A stretch of DNA of 64,000 nucleotides from Taxillus chinensis. Lineage: Eukaryota; Streptophyta; Magnoliopsida; Santalales; Loranthaceae. The first letter of the stretch is position 1. Every line of letters begins with the position of its first letter. The notes below the pieces were generated by a model, which worked only from the letters and a program-made list of their open reading frames with translations, did no database searches and was not told the DNA's origin. The DNA lies in the NCBI GenBank assembly GCA_023512835.1, contig CM042088.1, positions 12,082,078 through 12,146,077 on the forward strand. Reading direction: 5' to 3'. The position numbers and the translations under genes were made by a program. Positions 10,646 through 22,640 of the stretch are shown in pieces.

Positions 10646-11913
10646 AGTGTCTTCTTTCCCCTTCCACCATGCTCTGAGGACATAGCATATTTTTAAGTGT
10701 GGTGGGGGGGGGGGTCACTTGAACCATTTGTTTTGTTGTCTTTATTATGTGAATGTTTTGTTTTGTTTTATTTTGCGTGATTGATTAGTTGTTGTGCTTG
10801 CTTGTTTGAATGGTATGTATGTGTGGTTTGTATGTGAGCAGGCATGGCTACAATGGTATGCAACTTTGGTTGATAGTTTTTGGCCACTTTAAGTATCATG
10901 CTGTGATAAAGATGTTTAAGTAGTTAAGGTGTGTTATGAGTTAGTTTGAGCATGTCTTTACTTCTTGCATGATATCACTATATTTTTAGAGCTGCAGTTT
11001 GAATACTAAGCTGAGCATGACATGTTAGGATGAACTTAGTGAACCTTGAAGTTGAGTGCAGACTATATACAAATTTTGTTTGGAGAGCACCATTCACCAT
11101 CTTGCCTTTGAGTGAACTTCATGGGTTATTGGGATAATGATTTTGCTCTTGTCGTTCAATACTAGCTATTTAAGCGTTGGAGTTTATTAGGCATGAGACT
11201 TACTTATTAGTAGCTCCGTGTTTGGTGTGTGATGCTAGTGATGCAAGGACATAAGTCACACTAACTTCTTCTGTATCCTGATGTGCAAAAAAAAAACCAC
11301 AAAAACCACAATGGCTTGATGTTTATTTTTGTGCCGCATTGGCTATGTTGTTTGGCAGCCGCATTGGCTGAAATTTTTGAAGGTGTGTTTATTAGAATAG
11401 TGTGTGAGTTTCAAAAAAAACAAAAAAAACAAACAAATAGAAATATAGAATAGAGGGTGTGTTTCCTTTGATGAGCACAATGGGGACCTCTCATGCTTTC
11501 TTGGTAAGAACTTAATCAATAGCTAGTGGCGAGTGTGCGAGTGAAACATCCTTGTCACCTGTTAATTGTTGAAAATCAGGGCTGGAGAGGAAAGAAAAGA
11601 TACATCTGAGTGAGGCACCTACTGTCCATAGTGAGGAATTCAAGGGAAGCTAAGTTTTATTTTAACATTGCATGTTTGCTTCTATCGGAATATTCAGTGA
11701 TGATATTATATGGTTATTGGACTTGCTAGTATGGACATGTTTAGATTAATTTATGATTCATCATGATTGCTAGAATGTCTATTTCATCATGGTAGAGTTG
11801 GATGCCTTAGGAAACCATGCCTCTCTTGTTTGTTATTTTGATTATCTTCCAATTTCATTGTTTGTTTGTTTCTTTTTGCTTGAGGACAAGCAAAGGTTTA
11901 AGTGTGGTGTATT
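10646..11913 (+). other. Non-coding 3' region of plus-strand Athila-like element
   Basis: Homologous to 32632-34132 and to the reverse complement of 1758-3118. Landmarks are GAGGACATAGCATA near 10677, a G-run at 10705-10714, A-rich stretches near 11287 and 11415, and GAGGACAAGCAAAGG followed by AAGTGTGGTGTATT directly before the LTR. No coding sequence seen. The last 12-14 bases before 11914 probably serve as the plus-strand primer region. Confidence 0.75.
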
Positions 11914-13435
11914 TGATAACGTGCATTTATGCTGTTATTCTATGCCATGTTTAGTGTGTTTAAGAGTGTGATTGAGGCTTATTTGCATGGTAATTTGCAT
12001 ACATTTACTCTAACCCATGGGAAGACACTGCTGTGTGTATAGTGGTACTTTTTGAGTGATTTTTACAGGTTTTGAGGGAGATTTTTCTCACACACATTTG
12101 CTGGACCACCTTGTACACTCAAGAAGAAGCTATGGGCAGAAGATGGACTCGAAAGGAGGCAAATTCAAGTTGCCTGCGACAATGGTCATTGTCACGGGCA
12201 GAGATCTAAGTTCATGGTAGCCTTCTATATGCTATTTGGAAGTTGTGGAGCAAGTTTCAGCCTAATTGGCGGTGCCCGGGACAATGGGCATTGTCACGTG
12301 CATTGTCGCGGGCAAGTGTATTTGTGCTCCGGAGGCTTGGCTTTATTGTTCTGATAATTTTTGCCTAAAGGACCTGGTTCAAATTCGGTCTGGATTGCGT
12401 TTTATTGAGCTTGGAACGAAGAATAGTGTCACTTACCAAAACTACATCGTTTTGGTAGCGACAGCAATTAGCAACTAGGGCATATCCTGTTTTACTTATG
12501 CAGCCCTATAAATAGAGGCTAGTGGTGCACAACAAAGGGATCTGGATTCTTGCAGAGTAATCATTCATTGCCGAAGACATAGATTGATCATTGTTGGACG
12601 CTGACGGTGGTGGAGATCAATTTTTGGTGGCAGAGGCTAGGGTACAGAAGAGGAGAACGTTGAGGCTAGTGTTTATCTATTTGTCTCTCTCCCTATTCTC
12701 TAGTACTGTAATCATGGATTATTATGCAGTTTATGGTTTTATAAACATGATATTGGGGTAAAACTCTTCCATCTAGGGGAGCAATGTAGCCCCCGATGAG
12801 ATGTAATAACTTTGGGTTATGGATTTTGCTTGTACATTTGGAGAAACATTCTGTTCATGTTTAATTCATTATTGGTTGAATGCAAAGCCTGATTTATGCA
12901 TGATTGATTTATCTCAGCCCTTATCTAGGGTGGATTTAGTGAGATAGGTCTGATGATTGCATGATTGACCAAGTCTGCAATTGTTAGATTGATTATCTTC
13001 CTCTGATAACTTTTATTCTCATGGACCAAATGGAATAAAAGACTTAAACCTGTCTTAGCATGGACCAAGTGTAAGTAGGTAGGTGATAATCAACATGAAT
13101 ATGAGTTAAGGCTTAGATTGATGAATTCAAGACCAAATGCCATAACCAAAGTATTATAGACCGTTGGGTGGTGAAATTGTGACCCTAGATCCTTATATCA
13201 GTGAAATCTCCAATTTAACTGATTTGCCAACAGTTTGTGAATTTCATTTTTGCATTTGCTTGCCTAGAATTTAGGTTAAACGCACAACAAAAACAATTAT
13301 CTAGACATAAAAGAAAACCTGTTAGCTTGGTGTTCATTGCTTAACAGCAATAGCTATCTCCCTGTGGGTTCGATAACCGGAGTTTAAATACTCCACTCTA
13401 TTACTTGACCAGTGCACTTGCTGCAAAGCCTATCA
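11914..13435 (+). repeat. Athila-like 3' LTR, plus strand
   Basis: A 1522-bp LTR starting TGATAACGTGC and ending GCAAAGCCTATCA. It is the inverted partner of the LTR at 1-1757 and related to, but clearly diverged from, the LTRs of the complete element at 24643-35645. It contains the near-palindrome at 12435-12456, a TATA box at 12507 and the sequence GGGGAGCAATGTAGCCCCC near 12776, a short hairpin found in all Athila-like LTRs here. The flank after 13435 is AATCA; the matching 5' flank is not in the window. Confidence 0.88.
12507..12514 (+). promoter_or_regulatory. TATA box of Athila-like LTR
   Basis: TATAAATA in the context CAGCCCTATAAATAGAGG, about 50 bp after the ACGT-core near-palindrome. 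Position about 590 bp into the LTR is the same as in the LTRs of the complete element. It would set the U3/R boundary just downstream. Confidence 0.7.
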
Positions 13436-13909
13436 AATCAAATATATTTTTCACAGGTCAGCTGCGCAGGACTAAGTCTTCGACTCTCCGAGCTTCGGGT
13501 CTCCGAAGCAGCATTCTTCGAGGCAACAGTTCTTCGATGTCGTTGGTTCTCTGGTTGATTTTGGCTTCAGTGACTGGAATGGATTTCTATGAACCTTTTC
13601 AACACTTAACAGCATGAATGTGAAGCATATGATATATCATATAAAATCATGCATGATGAACAGTGTTGTGAGCTGAAATTACTCAAGTGCATGGCTCCTT
13701 GGATTATTTCAACTAAAGTACCTAGTTTCCATGTATGAAAATTGTTTCATGAACAATTGTTTTTCCATTAGTCTTTATGCAGGAAACTAATCACAGTGTT
13801 AACATAGCATCCAGTAAACCATGGTTAGTCATGTGCATTAATCCAGTTATGGATTCATCAGTCACAACTCACATATCATCAAAACTCACTTAGCGAAGGC
13901 CTCACTCTC
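13436..13909. other. Unassigned stretch, possibly copia 3' flank
   Basis: Contains a TCG-rich segment (TCTTCGACTCTCCGAGC near 13477) resembling the TCG-rich parts of the copia LTRs at 20.3-20.9 and 23.0-23.6 kb, then AT-rich sequence without a convincing ORF. It should be continuous with 16350 onward once the solo LTR is removed, so it may be the outer 3' part of the minus-strand copia element. I cannot place an LTR end in it. Confidence 0.35.
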
Positions 13910-15040
13910 TGTCACGCCCCCAAATCCCAAGAAAACCCAAAACCAGGAACATGACTTGCCCTTACCCGCACCCGAAAGGTCAAGGGGTTGGTGACTAGCA
14001 CCAATAGAGACTATACCGCGGGTGCTATCTCAAATATGTAACCCTGTACAGTCATATATCAAGGGTAATCCTGTACTTTCCCATACATCATCATGCATAT
14101 GATAAGTCAAAAAGTCATACAGACATTACATAACAAACAGTATGCAAATACAACTGTCCACGGACCCATGTTTGGGATACAACACATAATAAAATACAGA
14201 ATATAGTACTGTATCATACATCAGAGTAGTGGGCACGTCCTCCTGGAAGAAAGTCCTCCACTAGTCTCGGGTCACACCTGAAAAGGGGTAAACAACAAGT
14301 AGGGGTGAGCGACAAGCTCAGTAGGTGACCCCAACACTCCACATCATGCAACACATATAAGTCTATACTATATGCTCAGTGTACTCGTGCACCGTGTAGT
14401 GTACACAATCATCAGGACTCAGCCTGCAAACAAACATCAGGACTCATCCTGCTCACACAGGACAACTTGTCCATGATCCTCCATGGGATCCCAGCTCAAG
14501 GCACTCAGCCCTAGCTCCACGAGCTCAACAGCTCAACTCAGGCCTTAGCCTGTCCACAGCGCAATATGCCCGGCCACAGTCGCCACACAGGCCTGCCATC
14601 GGTGCATATGCCTGCCACGTCAACCACATAGCAACATCGGTGCATCACGGTGAGAACCCAAACAAGTCACGGAGTCCATGCCCCCAATACCTCACACCAA
14701 CATACTAACATTAGTATGGCATGTCATTCTCAACATTTCCTTTGGAATTGTAGCCAGTCTTCACAAGTAAATCCTCAATCCTTGATTTATGAAGGAAGTA
14801 CCCATAGCAGCTATTTTCTTGAAATCAAAAGTCCCGGCATTGGGTTCCCATATCATAAATAAGATAATCTGATTTTTGGGGATTTTTCTGAGATGTCTAA
14901 CCCCACTTTCCAAAAATTCAACACTACGAACTTTTGGGTTTTTCCGAGATTTTACACTAAATCCCAATTTTCACATTCTGAAAGAGTGTGAATTAATTTT
15001 TCTAGTATTTTTCTTTGAATCCAAATGGGGGGTATTTCGT

Positions 15041-15105
15041 TATTTACATTGTAACTTAAATATAATACTTAAATGTGTAGATGGGTATAGGTTGCAATGT
15101 AAATA
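15041..15105 (-). repeat. Stem-loop motif in chromovirus LTR
   Basis: Arms TATTTACATTGTAAC (15041-15055) and GTTGCAATGTAAATA (15091-15105) pair with one mismatch around a 35-bp loop. The same structure occurs at 60271-60334 (perfect 15-bp arms) and, weaker, at 38173-38225. It always flanks the TCG-rich minisatellite. Confidence 0.7.
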
Positions 15106-15124
15106 GGTCCAGTCCAGTGCTGTC

Positions 15125-15410
15125 CAGTGTCCAGCTACACTACAGGAGCTGCGACTCGTAGGTACGGAACGACGACTCGTAGCTGCGGAGTGCGGAGCTA
15201 TAGCGCGCCTCGAAGACTCGAAGCGAGGTTACGGCCTTCGACCTACGAGGCAATGGACTTCGACCCTTCGGCTACGAACTACGAACTACGAGGCTACGAA
15301 CTACGACCCTACGAACTACAAACCTTCGAGTTACGAACTACGGGTCTACGAACTACGACCCTACGAACTACGAACTACGACCCTTCGACCCAGAACTTTA
15401 GGTCTCCGTC
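15125..15410 (-). repeat. TCG-rich minisatellite in chromovirus LTR
   Basis: Short degenerate units such as CTACGAACTACGACC repeated in tandem, next to the stem-loop. The same place in sister LTRs holds different units: TTCGAAGGTAG-type at about 60000-60245 and TCGAGCAGAGTG-type at about 37965-38130. The apparent 134-codon plus-strand reading frame here is a by-product of the repeat. Confidence 0.75.
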
Positions 15411-16349
15411 ATTTCAAACTAGGAATGCGCCCAGGGTACTGTTCATCGTCGTTTTCACCTGTTCTTCGTCTGAAACGCGCCCAGAAACTCCCAGACGCTC
15501 ACTAACACCCCTGTTTCGCAACAAACTATGATATCTACGTCAAAATGCGTCCAGAACGCCTCTAAATCGTGCAGAAACAACAGAAACATGTATAAAATTC
15601 CAGATTTCCAAAAATCTATATCTAAACCCAGATTTCCATGGTTGACTTGTCAACCCTCATGAAAAACACAGTTAATCAACTCCAAAATCACAGAAACATA
15701 TATCCACAATGATAATAAACAGTTCTTAACCACAGATCTTATGCTAAACCATTAGATCTAACCCAAAATTGGTTTTCCCCAAATTCTAGGGTTCATGCTC
15801 AATTTCATAAATCATGATAAATTCGTGCAGATCCAAAACAAGAGAGAGATAAGAAATTCAAGGACACCTACTTGAAGTGAATCTTTGAGCTCCACGAACC
15901 CAAATCGCCCCAAATCGCCAAGGCCTCCAAGCTCTCTCTCTCAAACGCACAAACGTGAAACGTAAAGTGAAAGCTTCTTTTTTTTTCTGCTATTTATATT
16001 TCTGCCAGTCAACTGACCTAGTCAACCATTGACCCAGTCAATAATTGACCTCCTAACACAAAAATTGACCTCCAAGGCCCTGAACTCCAAATTGAGTCAA
16101 ACTACAGTCAAAACGCTCGAAATGACGAGAACAACACTAAACATATATTATTACACCCAAATGACCGCCCAAACGCAAAGTCAACCAATAAACCCCGAAA
16201 AGTCAACAATCGGGTCAAACGGGGCCCCGACTCGGAATCGGGCCCAAGTACAGTCAAAACGCTCACATCGACGACTACACTACCGTCTAGATAGTTATAT
16301 TCCCATAGAATGGCTATCTCTCAAAACTACCCAAATACGAGTCTTTACA

Positions 16350-17274
16350 CCCTCTCACTCTCAGATCAGCATGTGAGTTTCATTGAGGAACTAGAATTAC
16401 ATTGTTTGGTATACTCATGGTCATCTGAATCTTACCACAAACCCTAATCTAGCAATGATTTTCTATTCAGCATTGATGACTTGAGAGACAAGGGCCCTAT
16501 TGAGAATTAGAACACACACTATCATTGTCTAATTTACAACACAACACATACATAGAGTTTGGAGTTTGATCATCCAATTTACTGTGTGAGCTGCCATTTA
16601 TGTTTGTGAAGCACCCTTTATTAGGGCTTTTTCATGATCTTTTCATTCACACAGGGCTCAACACAGTTTTCTTTTTAAGTACAAGTGATACAGAACTCCA
16701 ACTATTACTCTGAAAGAAAAACAATCGAGGAGAATAGGGAGGACTCCCCCTGAGATATACACACATGATTTTTGTTTTCTTTTCACTCTTTGCCTTTTTC
16801 TGGTGTAAGGTGTTGGCTCTTGTGGAGTAATAGACTTTTAATGATTCTCAACTACTACAGTCTCAGTCATCCTTAGAGCATTGAATCATTGAGGATCCTT
16901 TTCAATCAACCAGCGATACCATGAGATACAATAGTTCCTGCTAGTTGATGAATGCAATGCCACACAAGTGATATTCACTTAGAAAGAATATTATTTGAAT
17001 GGGAATATCATATAGATGAAGTACTAAAGGAATTACACTCAGTTCACTCTTGTGACTTGAATATTCATGACAGATTGTACATATGACTTGAACTCAAGTT
17101 CAGAGGTAGCATGTCTCATTCATGTGATATGGCAATTACCCACAATGAGAGTATGCGAATCACACTTATGCATCACTAATTATCATGGAAAGACTGAGTA
17201 ATCACGATTGGTCTCATACTCATGTTCATGCACAGGTAGTAAAGTTAAAATGAAACACAGAGCATGCAATAAGA
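16350..17274 (-). other. 3' region downstream of copia pol remnant
   Basis: Minus-strand continuation beyond the copia RNase H. A CAGGGGGAGTCC block (complement at about 16737-16753) is the type of purine-rich sequence found after pol in SIRE-like elements. No convincing ORF of more than about 60 codons on the minus strand. The left part abuts the solo LTR insertion. Confidence 0.5.
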
Positions 17275-18021
17275 TTAAGAGGTTAAATCTAACATTCCAA
17301 GTTTTGTTAGAAGTTCAGTGAACCTGGCTTCTTGTAGTGGTTTCGCGAACATGTCGGCAAGCTGATCATTAGTGGATATATACTCTAGGGAAATGTCCTT
17401 CTTCAACACATGATCTCGAATGAAGTGATGTCTAACCTCCATGTGCTTGGTTTTGGGGTGCATAGCAGGATTGTTTGATATTACAATGGCACTTGCATTG
17501 TTGCGGTATAGTGCTATAGCCTTCAGATTGAATCCATAGTCTAAAAGTTGACTGGCCATCCATAGCAATTGAGCACAATAGCTTCCTACAGCAACGTATT
17601 CAGCTTCATCTGTGGAAGTTGAGACTAAGTTCTGTTTCTTGCTAAACAAGATATGATTGCCAAGAAGTTGACATGTTCCACTCATGCTCTTCCTATCAAT
17701 CCTGCATCTAGCAAAGTCTGCATTTGAGTATCCTTTTAATTTGAAATTAGACTCCTTTAGATACCAAAGCCGCAAATTTTCTATTCCCTTAAGATACCAC
17801 ATAATCCTCTTGACATGTAGAAGATGAGATTCCTTTAGATTTGCTTGATATCTCACACAGATGCATGTTACAAACATTATATCAACTTTGCTTGCTATCA
17901 GATATAGCAAGGATCCAATCATGCTTTTATACTCTATTATATCCACCTCCTTGCCTGCTTCATCCATATCCAATTTAGTGTTTGTAGGAATGGGTATTTT
18001 CATGTGAGTCACATTAGTCAT
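17275..18021 (-). pseudogene. pol: Copia (SIRE-like) RNase H domain
   Basis: A 248-codon minus-strand frame, TAA end at 17275. It includes EYKSMIGSLLYLIASKVDI, the RNase H motifs YSNADFA, FSKKQNLVSTSTDEAEYVA, and HPKTKHMEVRHHFIRDH, then NDQLADMFAKPL near the end. In the usual CDN motif the reading is YRNN, so one catalytic Asp appears replaced by Asn. It follows the RT pseudogene to its right with a frame break near 18022. It would remove RNA from the RNA-DNA hybrid. Confidence 0.88.
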
Positions 18022-19160
18022 CTTAAATTTCTTAAGAATCTATTTAGTTTTTTTGGTTTGACTGATAAAGAGGATGAAAGTACTCCTTGCTATCCTCTTT
18101 AGTCCTCCTTGCTATCCTCCAATTGCTTGACCTCCAACCCAAGGAAGAATGAAAGTACTCATTTTATATTCATTCTTCATCTATTGGGAGAATTCTTCAC
18201 ATTGCTTATTGTTCCTTGATCCGAAGATGATGTCATCAATGTAGATTTGCACTATCAAGGGTGATCTTTTCCCTTGAGAAATAGAGTGGGGTCAATCTTG
18301 CCTTTTCTGAACTTGTTCTTGATTAAGAACTCTGACAAGGTTTCATACCAAGCCCTTAGAGCTTGCTTCAGTCCATATAGAGCCTTTCTCAATCTGTACA
18401 CTTTATGTTCTTGATTTGGCTCTAAAAATCCAGTAGGGTGCTCAACATAGACTTCTTCTTGGAGCTCTCCATTCAAGAATACACTTTTGACATCCATTTG
18501 GTAGACTTTGAAATCCTTGAATGCTGCATATGCTAAGAACATTCGGATGGCATCCAGTCTAACAACTGGTGCAAAGGTTTCATCATAATCAGCCTAGCCT
18601 TATTTCTTATCACAACACCATCAACATCCAACTTGTTTCTGAATATCCATTTCACACCAATGACTTGTTGTGATCTTGGCCTGTTAACTAACTCTCATAC
18701 TCTTTGTCTCTTAAACTGATTTAATTCTTCCTACATAGCATCAATCCAATAATGATCCTACACTGCGTCATCCACTGATTTTGGCTCCACTTAGGATAAG
18801 AAGCACATGTACAAACTTTCATGTAGAGCGGCAGCTCTTGTTTTGACACATGCAAGCAGATCTCCTATTATCAGTTCAGAGGGGTGGTACTTCAACTTTC
18901 TTCTTTCCTTTGGAAAGTCTTCTGTTTCTCCACATTGAATACCAAATTCCTCAATGTTAGGTTCTTGGGCTAATGGATGATGCTGAGACTGAACAGGCTA
19001 AAATTACTAGTTCTGATCTTCTGCTGGTTTTTTACTTTGTTCTTCAGTAACCGGTTTAGCTCGGGGTTTTTCAGGTTCAGCAACTTCTTCCAATGGTTCT
19101 GATGTTTGATTTTCTGTGTCCTAGTCTTCAACAACAATAGTGTCCTTGATGTTCCCAAGA
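18022..19160 (-). pseudogene. pol: Copia (SIRE-like) reverse transcriptase, fragmented
   Basis: Minus-strand segments in order: an acidic linker (EEVAEPEKP type) near 19060-19110, EELNQFKRQRV near 18705, GVKWIFRNKLDVDG near 18630, ADYDETFAPVVRLDAIRMF near 18540-18600, then an open frame 18255-18542 with YQMDVKSVFLNGELQEEVYV and LYGLKQALRAWY. The catalytic block QIYIDDIIFGS lies at about 18214-18245. Several stops and frameshifts separate the parts. Integrase and gag upstream (beyond 19160) are missing, replaced by another copia LTR. Confidence 0.88.
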
Positions 19161-19191
19161 TCCAAGCAAGATCGTCTGGGTATACGGGTTT

Positions 19192-20973
19192 GTATGCATA
19201 GAGGGGCTGAATTTGTATAATTAAAACTATTTCCTTTCAGTTTTAAGAGTAGTATGATACTCAGAGGTATTCTACAGATAAGGTTCTTGTTTGGATGGTA
19301 TTTCAATGTCTTATGCAAAATCAACTTAATAGCAGGTATGTATAGGAAGTAAAAGACAAAGACACACGATTTACATGGTTCGATCAATGTGATCTACTCC
19401 ACGGTGGTGAGTGTACCTACACCGAGTCCAATCCACTATATGGATTTAATACAATTAGGTCTAGCCCTTATTACAATAGGATCAACTCTTTTTTCTCTTA
19501 AATGCAAATACAAAAATAGTATTACTCCAGTACTCTCTCACTGTGAAGAACTACTTAATGCAATCTGCTCCTTCGTATCCAGTCATATGCACTACTTGAC
19601 CTTCAACCACTCCTTCGCCAAACTCTCAATCTGTTCGTGAATGTATAAGGAGCGAAGAGAGATTAATTCACTATTGTCTCACTTACAATCTTCCTCTCTC
19701 TCTCTCTCTGTGTATTCTATCCGAACTACTCTGCGTCATCTTTATATTGCACAAGATACCTTTCTTGTGTTCACTGAAAGTTCTTAACACTACATCATTC
19801 AATGTTGTTCTTGTTTTTTGATCAACACGGCACATAACACTTGGAAGAAGTATCTCAGAATCTCTCTCTCTAGCGTTAGAACTCTCGAGTTGATTCTCAA
19901 AAAGTTTTTTCTTTAATGCATGTCAGAATCCTATATCTTGTGTTTTGTGTGTTCCACGATTTTTGAGAGAGAGGTTGACTCATATATTTGTCATTAAGTG
20001 TGTGAGAGATGTATTTTAAGGTTATAGTGCTCGTGCGTCTTGTCGTCCATCCTAACAGTCTAAGTTCCCGCCAGTTGAAACGCGGAAGTATAGGGGATAG
20101 GTTGATCTGCTCTGTTTCGGCATATCTGTTGCCCATGCTACTTAGTTGCATGCCCATACTGATACAGTCGATCTTGGCTGTTCATTTATTGACTGCAGTT
20201 GGTAGTCATTAATTCGACATTAAATGTGCTCACTGCTCAGGATGGCACAGGCTTACTGTAAAAACCCTGGCTGATGATTTCACTGAGTGGAATGCTTAGG
20301 GGTATGAGTTACCCTCGAAGGTATATGCCTCGAAGGTCTAGTGACTCAAAGATTTATGTCGCAAATCTAGGTCGAGCCTAATTTCAGCTGTACGATGATG
20401 CTTCGGGCTTCAACAGCATTAGCTCCTGTAGCTCCTCTATTTCTTATAGTCTACGACTCTACGACTCCGACTCTTCAGCTACGACTTTGCATAAACAGTC
20501 TATCAGTCTTGGTCTTATTTATGGGCTAACAATTCCTTTTGATTAACTTCTAATGACTCTTCGAGTCTCAATTATAATTTCTTTTGTTAGTATATGTTGT
20601 GAGACTTAGACTCTTCAACCTTCGACCTTCGAGTCTGCAGGTCTCCATATGTTTTGTAGCTGACAGATTCTATATGTGACTTTGACTCTTCCACCCTACG
20701 AGTCTATGAGTCTACATATTAACCAATGTTCTGTTAAATTTGTTAGGGAATTTTTGGGGACTCTTCAGTTTCGCATTCTACGGGTCTTCGAGTTAATTGA
20801 CGTTCTATCACTTTCTGTCTACGTCTTCAACTCTTCAAGTCGTTAGCTATTATGCTCAGTGACAGTTTTCTTTTCTTTGAACTTTGACTCTATGACCCTA
20901 ATACCTTCGAATCTTCAAGTCTCCAGACTTAGACTATAATTGGCAGCTTCACCAAATCCTATGATTCCCAACA
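19192..20973 (-). repeat. Copia LTR (3' LTR), minus strand
   Basis: Right end is the complement of TGTTGGGAATCATAGG, directly next to a purine tract in the 3' LTR arrangement; the left end near 19192 resembles the CTAGAGGGGGGTGAATAGG complement typical of SIRE-like LTR 3' ends. Within it are a (CT)n run at about 19690-19705 and a TCG-rich segment at 20280-20940. The left boundary is approximate. The neighbour on the left is an older copia RT remnant into which this unit appears inserted. Confidence 0.6.
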
Positions 20974-21395
20974 ATCTCCCCTTATTTGATGCAAGCTAAC
21001 ATCAGTTTTAAGCAATGAAGCCTGTGACTCTAAGTTTGTCTAGTATGGTTTGGGTATTAAAAACAATGCATTGAAAGTCTTTGGATTTGAAAAATTAGGG
21101 GAATTACATACATAAGAGGAAACTGTACCCTCCCCCATAGTCATACATCCGTCCGGTCTCCCCTTGAGGATTGGCTCCCCTTATAATCTTGCTCCTCCTG
21201 AGATCACTCTCCCTTTCTAGGTTGAGGAACAAGCACTAGAACCACATGGGAGCAATACACAAATAACAAAAAGTATATACATATAAGTAAGAAGTGAAGT
21301 TCAAATAGGTGTACAATTGGAAAGCAAAGGGAATAAGAAGGCTACTTAAAGTAGTCAGCATAAGGTACATTGTGAATGTGAAGAAACAAAGCGGC
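20974..21395 (-). other. Polypurine tract and 3' untranslated part of copia unit
   Basis: Complement of ATAAGGGGAGAT at 20974-20985 abuts the LTR and matches the SIRE-type polypurine tract at 50846-50856. The remainder up to the C48 pseudogene stop shows no ORF I can support. Confidence 0.6.
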
Positions 21396-22640
21396 CTACT
21401 TGCGGAGAAGCTGTGCAAGTATCAGATTGAGAGAGTCGGCACGGTTGCACAAATGCACAAATTTAGTGGTCAGAGCATACGAACCCGTGGTCGTCAGGAT
21501 GCGGATGTAGTGGCACAAAAAGAAACCATAGTTGTGAGCATCAGCCTGAGTAGGAACACCTTTCACTCTGGTTATTGCCATAGGTTGGGTAAGAGGATGC
21601 CCACCACTTAAGATCTCAAAGTGCTGGAAGATGCGGGTGGGTGCAGTATTGAATTTCTTAACCTGGTCCGTTTGATTCTTAATGGGTGTAGTAGGCAAGG
21701 AATCATAAAGATAGGTGTGCTGCTCGGCAAGGTCAATTTGTAAAAGAAAATGAGGTGATGTGGTTAAAAAGGGGATGAGAACCTGATTGGCTGATGTGGT
21801 CAATTTGTAAAAGAAACCTTGGAGCATACTTGTGGCCCTAGATGATTTCTAATAAGGTATCATCATCAAGGAGGAAACCCTACATAATGGGTGGACACAG
21901 CTCTGTCTATAGATCCTGACGGGCGTTAACGGGCAGATGCCTCAGAAAGGACTTTTGAGCAAAAATGAATTGAGTCATCTCCACATTATCCAGCTCTTGA
22001 CCATCATGAAGTAAACGGCAAAGATCTGGACCATTAAAGGATAGTTCATAGCCACACGTCTGCCTAGTTGTGTTACCAGCAACGTATTCATTGAAGTCTT
22101 TAAGCATGGCTGGAGTGGCACTGTTGGTGATCTGGTGCAGTGGAGGTGGATGAGAAGTAGTCTGGGTTTGGTTGGTGAAGGTGGCATGGATGATTCAGTC
22201 TGAGTAGTAGGTGGAACAGAGGGCTTAGGCTGAGAGGAGGGTTGAGGTGCTGGATAAGAGGAGGGTTGAGGTGCTTGAGGCAACATATGCATGTGGGTGG
22301 AAGCGCGCCTACAGGGCCCCAGTCCCTTCAGACTTTGATGATGAAAATGTGCCCATTGGCAGGCACATGAAGAAGCGACCCACTACGGGAGTGGGTCTCG
22401 ACAGCTAGTGGAATACCCATGGGAATGTGAGCTGCAGAGTCCTTACTCACTTGAGTAGCCACTTGCTAAGTGTTCGGTGCATGTGTGGCAGCTACTTCAG
22501 GTAAATCCTCCTCATTAGCTTTACTTGCTTCTCCTTCAAGAAGTCCTTCCTCTATAGTTGCAGCCATCCCAACATCATGGTGAAGAGATGGGGCAAGAGC
22601 TTCTGCTATAATGGGGGATGGTGCCACCATGGACACAACT
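21396..22640 (-). pseudogene. Ulp1-like C48 protease ORF of copia unit, Cys lost
   Basis: Minus strand. The upstream part is proline/serine-rich (PQAPQPSSYPAPQPSSQPKP) and then NEYVAGNTTRQ to HLPVNARQDL. After frame breaks near 21850-21900 an open frame 21827-21396 gives VLIPFLTTSPHFLLQIDL with His26, TYLYDSLP with Asp42, VPTQADAHN with Gln94 and GFFLCHYI. Position 100, where Cys is required, is Tyr (TAT at 21528-21530), one base from TGT. Spacing (His-Asp 16, Gln-Tyr 6) equals that of the other C48 copies in the window. It occupies the env-like position ahead of the polypurine tract. Confidence 0.7.

Larger units (their letters stand above)
13910..16349 (-). mobile_element. Solo chromovirus-type LTR, minus strand
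   Basis: A 2440-bp block that begins TGTCACGCCC and ends GAGTCTTTACA, the reverse complement of the LTR at 59201-61434 over its full length. Neither a primer-binding site nor gag follows on either side, so it is a solo LTR left by recombination. The flanks are CTCTC (13905-13909) and CCCTC (16350-16354), a target duplication with one difference. It sits inside the 3' region of a minus-strand copia remnant. Confidence 0.85.

Noticed and set aside
15127..15531. 134-codon plus-strand ORF rich in YELR repeats
   Set aside because: It is produced by the TCG-rich minisatellite on the antisense strand of a solo LTR; no conserved product and no equivalent in the sister LTRs.
13905..16354. Perfect target duplication for the solo LTR
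   Set aside because: Flanks are CTCTC and CCCTC in a CT-rich context; one mismatch, so I list it as probable and not proven.
21309..21611. Plus-strand 100-codon ORF
   Set aside because: Antisense of the C48-like copia ORF, which has recognisable catalytic motifs on the minus strand.
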